Below, in pieces: positions 8,475 through 15,900 of a stretch of DNA of 33,581 nt (position 1 is its first letter; every line of letters begins with the position of its first letter). The notes under the pieces are model-generated. The model was not told the DNA's origin and ran no database searches. It saw nothing but the letters and a program-made list of their open reading frames with translations. The stretch is from CAZSBG01 sp964605145 (GTDB lineage: Bacteria > Zhuqueibacterota > Zhuqueibacteria > Thermofontimicrobiales > Thermofontimicrobiaceae): assembly GCA_964605145.1 (NCBI GenBank), contig CAZSBG010000068.1:1-33581 (forward strand), in the 5' to 3' direction. The position numbers were made by a program, and so were the translations under genes.

Positions 8475-8720
8475 TTAAATGGAAAGAAGTATTCTTTCCA
8501 AAATGTAAATCGCGAGAATTAATATCATAGGCGAAATATCGATTCCACCGAACAAGGGTACATAACGCCGAATCCACCGGAGCGGTGGATCGGTCACTTC
8601 GTATAGGAATCGGATCACCGGATTTGTTGGATTGTGACTCACCCATGACAACAGGACGCGTGCAATAATAATTAATGTGTATACATTGGCAACAAAACTG
8701 ATCAAATTGCGCATGCTCAT
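8475..8720 (-). CDS. yggT: YggT/YlmG-family small membrane protein
   Basis: This 81-aa protein has two hydrophobic helices (about 4-25 and 62-80). Between them is the conserved YggT loop with LLSWVSHNPTNPVIRFLYEVTDPPLRWIRRYVP. The family sits in the inner membrane and has been linked to cell division or envelope maintenance, but no reaction is known. It lies between yggS and divIVA, with spacings of about 24 and 32 bases, as in the ylm cluster of Gram-positive bacteria. Start ATG at 8720. A second Met two codons later is an alternative. Confidence 0.93.
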   Translation of the reverse strand: MSMRNLISFVANVYTLIIIARVLLSWVSHNPTNPVIRFLYEVTDPPLRWIRRYVPLFGGIDISPMILILAIYILERILLSI

Positions 8721-8744
8721 TCCTTATTTTTTATGATAAATACA

Positions 8745-9446
8745 TCATTCATAATTTCGTTCTCCAAAAATTGCCCGGCCAACACGAACCATGTTTGCGC
8801 CCTCTTCGATGGCAACTTCGTAATCGTTGGTCATGCCCATGGAAAGATATTTCATCTCCACACCTTCAATCCCGGTCGATTTAATTTCATCGCTAAGAGA
8901 TTTCAGCATCCTGAAGCAGGGGCGCACATCTTCCGGATCAGGCAGAAACGCGCCAATCGTCATCAATCCCTGCACGTGAATTCCCGGCAATAATGAAATT
9001 TCTTTGATAAAATCAATTGTTTGCTCCGGACTTATGCCGAATTTGCTTTCCTCATGAGACGTGTTCACTTCAACCAAACATGGCATTCTTTTTTCAATTT
9101 GTAACGCGCGTTTATTAATTTCCTTTGCAAGATGCAGGCTGTCCACGGACTGGATGAAGTCGAATATCTGCACGGCTTTTTTTGCTTTATTTGTTTGAAG
9201 ATGACCAATCAAATGCCATGTAGCGCGCCCACCCACCGTGTTGATTTTTTTTTCGGCCTCCTGAACTCTGTTTTCACCGATGTGGGTAACGCCAGAGTCA
9301 ATCGCCGTTTGGACCGCATCTGCCGTCACTGTTTTCGTTACAGCGATTAAAATTATCTCATTTTCATTACGACCAACTTTCGCGCAAGCGTTTTGGACTT
9401 TGTTATGAACCTTTTTCAGATTTTCTTCAATATTCATGTCATTCAT
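8745..9446 (-). CDS. yggS: YggS-family pyridoxal-phosphate homeostasis protein
   Basis: This 233-aa cytoplasmic protein is a single-domain PLP-binding TIM barrel without a known enzymatic reaction. It helps keep free PLP in balance. Family marks are IAVTK with Lys38 as the PLP-binding lysine, IGENRVQEAEKK, WHLIGHLQTNKAKKAV, LVEVNTSHEESKFG, and near the C-terminus LSMGMTNDYEVAIEEG then VRVGRAIFG. The length is normal. Two starts are possible (9446 and three codons later), and neither has a good ribosome-binding site. It appears to be the first gene of a minus-strand yggS-yggT-divIVA operon. Confidence 0.95.
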   Translation of the reverse strand: MNDMNIEENLKKVHNKVQNACAKVGRNENEIILIAVTKTVTADAVQTAIDSGVTHIGENRVQEAEKKINTVGGRATWHLIGHLQTNKAKKAVQIFDFIQSVDSLHLAKEINKRALQIEKRMPCLVEVNTSHEESKFGISPEQTIDFIKEISLLPGIHVQGLMTIGAFLPDPEDVRPCFRMLKSLSDEIKSTGIEGVEMKYLSMGMTNDYEVAIEEGANMVRVGRAIFGERNYE

Positions 9447-9463
9447 TATTTTTTAAGTTGTTA

Positions 9464-9492
9464 AATATAAGTTTTTAAGACTTAAAAATCAA
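9464..9492 (-). promoter_or_regulatory. Candidate promoter for the yggS operon
   Basis: On the minus strand TTGATT (9487-9492) is followed by a 17-base spacer and TATATT (9464-9469). The -10 lies only about 18 bases before the yggS start at 9446, so the transcript would be nearly leaderless. That would fit the lack of a visible ribosome-binding site. The region is so AT-rich that chance matches are expected. Confidence 0.35.
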
Positions 9493-9699
9493 CAAAAAAG
9501 TTACCGAATTTTTTTGACACATAAGCTTTAAATTTTTAGTAATAAATGAAAGAAAAATACAATATTTTAAAATGTTTTACAACTCACTAAAATATTGTTT
9601 TTGAATTTACTTTATCATAAAGATTATTTGTGACTTAAATGCTGAATTGTTTCTATCATTGAGAATTTTTTATTGCTTGAATAATTCAAAATTTTTTAC

Positions 9700-9728
9700 T
9701 TGCTATCTTGCTTATTTTTTGTTATGTT
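9700..9728 (+). promoter_or_regulatory. Candidate promoter for the TIGR04076-type gene
   Basis: TTGCTA (9700-9705), a 17-base spacer and TATGTT (9723-9728) lie about 45 bases before the ATG at 9773. GGAGGA follows as ribosome-binding site at about 9762-9767. Spacing to the gene is sensible, but the boxes are imperfect. Confidence 0.4.
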
Positions 9729-9772
9729 ATGAAATAAAAACTTGGTGCATCTAAATAGCTGGAGGACATACG

Positions 9773-10045
9773 ATGAAAAGTTTGACAGTGGAAGTACACG
9801 AAGTAAAAGAACGCTGCGGCGCCAATCTGAAACCGGGAGACGTATTTGAAGTCGTGGGACAGGGTAAACTGGTCATTCCCAATAAAAAAGGAACCTGTAT
9901 GTTTGCGCTCCAGAGCCTGATTCCTTTTTTAATCAGTAAACAGCACGAGGATGAGTTGCTGCAGGATGACTGGATTAAAGAAACTGATTTGTTGTGTTGT
10001 CCTGATCCAAAAGGTATTGTATTTAAAATCAGAGCGAAAAGTTAA
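9773..10045 (+). CDS. TIGR04076-family small protein
   Basis: This 90-aa protein matches the pattern of the TIGR04076 family: a start with VEVHEVKERCGANLKPGDVFEVVG, a central CMFALQSLIPFL helix, and CCPDPKGIVFKIRA near the end. The conserved cysteines (in KERCG, GTCMF and LLCCPDP) suggest a metal or redox role, but no function is established for the family. A strong GGAGGA site precedes the ATG. It is transcribed in the same sense as the polyferredoxin gene 400 bases downstream. A link between the two is possible but not shown. Confidence 0.85.
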   Translation: MKSLTVEVHEVKERCGANLKPGDVFEVVGQGKLVIPNKKGTCMFALQSLIPFLISKQHEDELLQDDWIKETDLLCCPDPKGIVFKIRAKS

Positions 10046-10445
10046 AAACTTTCCCCACAGGACGACGTCATCACCTGCCTGAAATTTAATTGATAGAACC
10101 CTTAAAATTAAATTCCTGAATTCACGATTTATTTGGACGTTTCGAATATTGTATGGTAGCGTAGTCCGGTCAATATACATCAAACAGACCCGAGCTTATA
10201 ACATAACCTGAATTATTCATGAATTTTTTTCTAAACTACATTAATTTATATAATTTTAATAAAATAGGCTTTCATTAAAAATCTAAGCCAGTTTTGTTGA
10301 CAAATTTTCAGATTATCGTCAATTCAGGTTATCCTGCTTCCTATAAAAATACTGTGAATAATGCAGGATAAATAAAACTTATTAAACATTATCTAACTAT
10401 TTTCACTGAATCATTCACCTGTTATCTGAGTAACGAAGGAGGGAC
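10046..10445. other. AT-rich spacer with a separated 12-base inverted repeat
   Basis: These 400 bases hold no convincing gene. ATAACCTGAATT (10203-10214) and its reverse complement AATTCAGGTTAT (10321-10332) form a perfect inverted repeat about 106 bases apart. A related TGAATAATGCAGG follows near 10354. These might be operator sites for the downstream membrane protein. TTGACA occurs near 10298, but no matching -10 box is found at a suitable distance. Confidence 0.4.
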
Positions 10446-12383
10446 ATGAACGGCAAAATTCGACTTGCGTTTCAACTTATTATTCTCGCGCTTATCATTT
10501 GGGTAATTGTTCATGCAAATGATGTAGAAACTTACTGCCCCATGGGCGGAATTCTGGCTTTTGGCACAAAAATTTACCAGGGCACCATGCCGTGCAATAT
10601 GAGTTCGATGTCGGTTTTTATGGCGATCGCACTTCTGATTGGGGCATTAGCCATTGGTAAATTGTTTTGCAGTTTTATTTGCCCGGTGGGCTTTCTCTCA
10701 GAATGGATTGGCAAGATAGGTAAAAAATTTAAAATTCAATTCTCCATTCCGAAAATCGCGGATCGCCTGCTTCGATCCATTAAATATTTTTTACTCTTCA
10801 TTGTCCTTTATAAAACCATCACGGCCAGCGAATTATTTTGCCGTAAATTCGATCCCTATTTTGGCGCGGCCACCGGATTTGGTCACGATACAGTCTTGCT
10901 GTGGTCAGTAGGCGCGGTCATCGTCACCATCGTCGGGGCGCTTTTGGTGAAGCAATTCTGGTGCAGATACTTTTGCTTTTTAGGCGCTGCCAGTAATGTT
11001 TTTGTGAATATTTGGGGAGCTGCTGTCGTTGTCATCGTTTACCTGCTATTGAAACTGGTTGGCGTTCATCTCTCTCTCATCTGGCTGCTGGGTGGTTTTG
11101 CTCTAATGGGTTTTCTCATTGAAGCCGGCCTGTTTAAAACCATCGTATTGCCATTTTTCAAAATTACGGTGGACCAGAATAGTTGCACCCAGTGCGGGCT
11201 TTGCACCAAAGCCTGTCCCTACGACATCAAGGTTCAGGAGTACACAAAAGTTACGCATCCGGATTGCATGATGTGCACTGAGTGCGTAACAGCGTGCAAA
11301 GAAGAAAAGGCTGTAAGTGTGAACAAGTCGTACAAGCTGCGATTCCTGCCGCCCGTTCTTGTTGTCGCACTCATTTTGATGGGATTTGTGCTGTCTTCCA
11401 ATTACGAATTCACCACGCTGGAAGAACGATGGGGTAAATTTGATCAACTGGAATCGCCTGGCATTTATAAGCAATCCGATGTCAAGAACGTGAATTGCTG
11501 GGGGAGTTCCATGTCCCTGGCAAACGCGCTCAAAGGCAGAAAAGGGATTTATGGACTGGATACCTATGCCAAATCTCACACAGTTGTCATTTATTATGAT
11601 AAAGAAGAAGTATCAGAGGAAGAGGTTAAGCAAGCGCTCTTCAGCCCCAGTCGCTACAAAATAAGAACATTCCGAAGATACACGCCCTCGCAGCTTACCA
11701 TGTGGGAAGTGGGAATTGAAAAACTGTTCGACAGGGTGGACCAGGTGAATCTGGTTCGAGCACTTCAGCAAAATGATAATATTTTTGGGGTCGAAACCAG
11801 ATTTGGCGAGCCGGTGATGGCTAAAATTTTCTACGATGCGGATAGTATTACAGTCGAAGATGTCAAGAACGCCATTGAAGTGGATAAGCTTGAATACAAA
11901 CTGGCAGGAAAGGAACAGGTTGTTGAGCTGGAGTTTGAATGCGAAGATGAAGGTGAAATGGCCGGAACAATGGACGTTGAGACCTTTAACAAACAAATGT
12001 TTCCTGGTATTGATCAACGATTCAACAAATACAGCAAGATGGATGAACAGACGCTCAAGGTGTATGAGATTGGCATGCCGGATGCGGGTAACTCTCAAAT
12101 TCGGCGGCGAATGCAGTATCTCATCAGCCACATTTCTGCGGATAGCGGTATTGTACGCTACAAAACGGTCTATACAGAAAGACCTGTGGCCCGGATTTAT
12201 TTCAATCCGGAATGGGTGGATACGTCTAAAATTCATTCAATGCTGATACCGGATAGTCTCACCTATTTCAAAAGAGACAACACGACCGGTAAAACACCAA
12301 ACATTTTTAAATTTGAATATCCGAGCAGAGTTATCGACGTCTCCGAAATAATTCAAAAATCTATGCAAGCATCGAGCGAATAA
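10446..12383 (+). CDS. Membrane 4Fe-4S polyferredoxin (NapH/CcoG-like) with C-terminal HMA-like domains
   Basis: This 645-aa protein appears to be an inner-membrane electron-transfer protein. Residues 1-235 hold about five or six transmembrane helices with paired cysteine motifs: YCPMGG near 31, C75SFIC79PVG and C173RYFC177FLG. The last lacks the usual Pro after Cys. Two ferredoxin clusters follow: CTQCGLCTKACP from Cys247 and CMMCTECVTAC from Cys274. One more helix lies near 305-320. The rest, about 340-645, contains three ferredoxin-fold units like heavy-metal-associated domains. The first keeps CWGS where CxxC is expected, and the others have no cysteines. AAGGAGGG lies just upstream of the ATG. 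Electron donor and acceptor are unknown. It may serve metal or cytochrome oxidase maturation as CcoG does, but that is inference. Confidence 0.8.
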   Translation: MNGKIRLAFQLIILALIIWVIVHANDVETYCPMGGILAFGTKIYQGTMPCNMSSMSVFMAIALLIGALAIGKLFCSFICPVGFLSEWIGKIGKKFKIQFSIPKIADRLLRSIKYFLLFIVLYKTITASELFCRKFDPYFGAATGFGHDTVLLWSVGAVIVTIVGALLVKQFWCRYFCFLGAASNVFVNIWGAAVVVIVYLLLKLVGVHLSLIWLLGGFALMGFLIEAGLFKTIVLPFFKITVDQNSCTQCGLCTKACPYDIKVQEYTKVTHPDCMMCTECVTACKEEKAVSVNKSYKLRFLPPVLVVALILMGFVLSSNYEFTTLEERWGKFDQLESPGIYKQSDVKNVNCWGSSMSLANALKGRKGIYGLDTYAKSHTVVIYYDKEEVSEEEVKQALFSPSRYKIRTFRRYTPSQLTMWEVGIEKLFDRVDQVNLVRALQQNDNIFGVETRFGEPVMAKIFYDADSITVEDVKNAIEVDKLEYKLAGKEQVVELEFECEDEGEMAGTMDVETFNKQMFPGIDQRFNKYSKMDEQTLKVYEIGMPDAGNSQIRRRMQYLISHISADSGIVRYKTVYTERPVARIYFNPEWVDTSKIHSMLIPDSLTYFKRDNTTGKTPNIFKFEYPSRVIDVSEIIQKSMQASSE

Positions 12384-12402
12384 TCATATTTTCTAATTTC
12401 AG

Positions 12403-12436
12403 CATCCGGGAAACGGAGAAGCCTGTTTCCCGGATG
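12403..12436 (+). terminator. Strong hairpin after the polyferredoxin gene
   Basis: CATCCGGGAAAC (12403-12414) and GTTTCCCGGATG (12425-12436) form a perfect 12-bp stem with a 10-base loop, beginning 20 bases after the stop codon. There is no T run directly after it. It could terminate transcription less canonically or protect the 3' end. Confidence 0.6.
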
Positions 12437-12453
12437 ATTATCAGCAGAAATAT

Positions 12454-12512
12454 CTGTTTCACGAAAACGGCAAAATTATTGAGACTGTTTCATTTAAGGC
12501 TGTTATTGAGAC
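12454..12512 (+). repeat. Duplicated bipartite repeat, possible activator-binding site
   Basis: Two units share CTGTTTCA followed by TTATTGAGAC. Unit 1 has its halves at 12454-12461 and 12476-12485. Unit 2 has them at 12485-12492 and 12503-12512. The left halves are 31 bp apart, close to three helical turns. They lie about 85-145 bp upstream of the sigma-54-like promoter, where enhancer-binding activators usually bind. The binding role is inferred. Confidence 0.45.
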
Positions 12513-12596
12513 ATTGATTTTTATTGATTTTTATTATTGTTGTCTATAACCTATTTTATTTTAATTAATTAAAAGCTACCACCAGATTCTTCTTTT

Positions 12597-12613
12597 TTGG
12601 CATAAGAGTTGCA
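12597..12613 (+). promoter_or_regulatory. Sigma-54 (RpoN) promoter candidate
   Basis: TTGGCATAAGAGTTGCA matches the -24/-12 consensus TTGGCACGNNNNTTGCW at all but two positions, and the GG and GC elements have the required spacing exactly. Transcription would start near 12624 and run through the secreted VWA/DUF11 gene and the coupled barrel gene. I found no other comparably good match among the intergenic gaps I inspected. Confidence 0.6.
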
Positions 12614-12913
12614 TTTAGAGTAAATTTATGTCATTTGATTTCTGCACATTTATCTCCGTTTTTACATCAGCGAATCAAAAATTATTTCTCATGCATTTAA
12701 TTCAGCCATTTTTTGTATTGCTTGCTTTTGACTGATCACGACTTCTGCGCGGAAAATTTAATTCTATTGAAGAAATAGTGTAAATCTCATTCTCGTCTTG
12801 TAACTGATAAAGGAAAAGGATGTCTGAACAAATGGTACGAATTTATGGAAGATTTATTTTTCGATTGATTTGATTGTAATAATCAAAACTTAACTTTTTT
12901 GAAGGTAATTCAA

Positions 12914-15900
12914 ATGAGTACCGTAAAGTTAAAAATCCCTGCAAATGTCTGGATAATGATTATGTTATTTCAGGCATTTTTTTTCTTTGTCAATGTGAGC
13001 GGGCAAACCGAAACCAAGTCCACTGCGGTCAATCCACTGCGAATTAGTGTCAGCAACATTTCAATTGATCAAACGAGAACATTTCGGGGCCTGACCGGCT
13101 ATTTTCCCGCGCCGGTGCTTTCGACGATTTCTATCATTGATTACAAGGCGCGACTCATGACTGGACTGGCAGACACCGCCCGATGGCTGGGGCCAGAGGA
13201 TTCAACCGAGGTCGGCAGACCCATCAATGCAATCTGGCGCCACCTGAATGAATATCATTCAGATAATCCGGAATTTCCTGCAGATACCGATGTATTCAAC
13301 CAGTCTCCATTGCCACGTATCACCGAAGTGCGGAAAAATGTCCCCATTCCCACCCATACCATGCTGATTATGGACGTGAGCTCCAGCATGGCCCAGGAAT
13401 TGGAAGATGCAAAAAACGGCGTGCGCACCTATGTGGAATTACTTCGCCCCATAGACAAAGTTGGACTCGCCCAATTCGATAGTTCAATTGTGCGTTTTCA
13501 AAAATTGACGGCGGACAAAGATTCTGTCCTCGCAGCAATAGACGCTGCCGAACTGGGTCGCGGTACAGCCATCTTCGATCCCCTGATGCGGGCAGTTCAG
13601 GAAATAAAGCTTAAAAAGAATCGATGCGGCATTATTGTTTACACCGACGGTCAGGACAACCGCTCAACCACAACACACGTGGCAGTGATCGATAGCGCGC
13701 GCGCTTACAATATCCCTATTTTCACCATCGCTTTGGGTAACGATACCCGCGAGGACGAATTGGAGCAAATCGCCCAACGAACCGGCGGAATATTTTTCAA
13801 AGCAGCAACAGCCTCAGAAATGAGCCAGGTGTTCAAGGATTTATCGAATGTGATATTGAATTACTATGTTTTGGCTCACACCACAACCGATCCCGGGCGA
13901 AATGGGACATGGCGTACCCTTGAAGTCAGTGTGAAAATTTGGGGAAAGGAGGGCATCGGGAAGGGCGAATATTTTGTTCCGGGAATCGAACTGCCGGCCA
14001 AAACTGATCTCGCTGTCAATTTAACTTCGGAAACCGATACCAGCATCACTCAAAACAGCCGGCAGCGGAATGCAGTTTTTCCCGGGGATTCGTATCGCTA
14101 CGATATTCGGCTGAGCAATGCTGGGCCGGAACTGTCCGATACAATTTCAATTCATCAGGCGTTGCCGGATTCGGTCTACTACCTGAGCGCAACACTCCTG
14201 CCGGTGATGAGCGATCAGGATTCTCTCGAATGGACTATTGCCTCGCTGGCGCCGGGTCGGGACAGCACGTTTTCGGTCTTTGTACAGCTTGATTCCAATT
14301 ATTCTGACCTCTCGAAACCACTTTTGAGCGAAGTACGCCTATCCGCTGACAATGACTCGACCGCTCAAAATAATGCTGACTCAGATACGGTTATTGTTCT
14401 CCAAAAACCGCGGTTGAATAATTATGATCTCGCGATATTTCAATCCGCATTAACGGATACGACCATTGATATAGATGGAGAAATTAAACCGGCAGTGATG
14501 GCCGGCGATTCCATACTGTATTCGCTCAAAATCATGAATTATGGCCCAACCACAGCGTTTGATATTCTTCTGCAAAATATAGCTGCAGATTCAGTCAATT
14601 TCACTGAATTCTCATTGAATCCTTTTTATTCATCCGATGACACGCTTTTTTGGAGATTTGATTCACTTTCAGCGCAGGACTCGATATTGATAGCCATGAC
14701 AGCATTCCCCGCTGATTCTTTGCCTGAATTCCCGTTTGAGATAATAAATACAGCCGAGGTGGTCGCTGAGCGCGATACCTTCGTCCAGAACAACACAAGC
14801 CTTACCACGCTCTATGGAATTGAAAAAACAGGGCCGGCTTTCAAGCGCACCAATTTGATCGCATCCATTCAGTCGCAAACAGAAAGATTTACTGTTATCG
14901 ACGGAGACACACTTCGGGCTGTTTTTCCCGGCGATGAATTTGTTTATGAAATTACCATGAAAAACGTCGGGGAGCACGCGGCAGAGAACGCGAAATTCAC
15001 GCACACTCTCCCGGATTCTGTGACGTTTCGTCGGGCGACATTGCCGCCGAAGGAAATCGATGGCAAAGCGATTATCTGGAATGTCGGGAATTTCGCTCCG
15101 AATGCAGAATTCAACCCGACTGTTTTTGTGGAGTTAGCCGGGGATATTCCGCGATCAATGGAAAGGCTGGTCAGTTGGGTGGAAGTTACCGCAGAGAATG
15201 ATTCACTGCCGGTGGATAATTTCGCAACTGATACTGCCTATGTCGTTTTTCCGGATACGGTTTTCACAAAAAAAATTGATTTGCAGGTAATCCAATTCAT
15301 AATTTCGGACACGACTGTTGTTGTGGAAGGGGATACTCTGACGGCGGTGACGCAAGGTAATTTTTATGCCTATTACGTAACCATTCAAAATCTGGGGCCG
15401 GTCACAGCCCGAGATTTTTCACTGCTCGAAGTTGTCCCTGAGTCCGTGACATTGTTCGAATTCAACCGACTACCGGATGAACAACAGGCAGATACGCTCA
15501 CCTGGCATTTCGATTTACTGAATGTCGATGAGGAGACGGTAATTTCTTTCGAGGTGCAGAGCGGGGCCGCGTATGCTGCATTCCCTCACAAACTCGACCA
15601 TCACAGTTTTGTCAGCGCGGATAGAGATTCCGTGCCGGATAACAATTCATCTCAGGCGGAAATTTATGTCATCCAAAAAACAGGAACTGGTGATGAATTC
15701 ACAGATGTGTCCGTGAACCTTTTTTCAACGACTGCATCGACCATCGAACGGGATGGGAGGACCGTGAATGCGGTGCGAGCCAATGAACTTTTTCAATATG
15801 AAATTGATGTGGTGAATCATGGATTTTTTCCAGCGCTGGATGTGAATGTAATCCAAAAGCTGCCGGATTTCGTTTCCTTCCTGGGTGCGGATATCCCTGC

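Larger units (their letters stand above)
9447..9772. other. Divergent promoter region between yggS and the TIGR04076-type gene
   Basis: This very AT-rich spacer separates genes reading away from each other. No open frame is convincing. Besides the two candidate promoters listed separately, a third match TTGACA-17-TAGTAA lies on the plus strand at 9514-9542, which would give a leader of more than 200 bases to the gene at 9773. Confidence 0.5.
12384..12913. other. Long regulatory region before the surface-protein operon
   Basis: This 530-base gap contains no gene. In order it holds the terminator hairpin, two copies of a bipartite direct repeat (12454-12512), a sigma-54-like promoter (12597-12613) and about 290 bases of AT-rich leader. 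GAAGG precedes the ATG at 12914. Confidence 0.6.

Noticed and set aside
10298..10331. TTGACA near 10298 as promoter of the polyferredoxin gene
   Set aside because: No acceptable -10 box lies 16 to 18 bases downstream.
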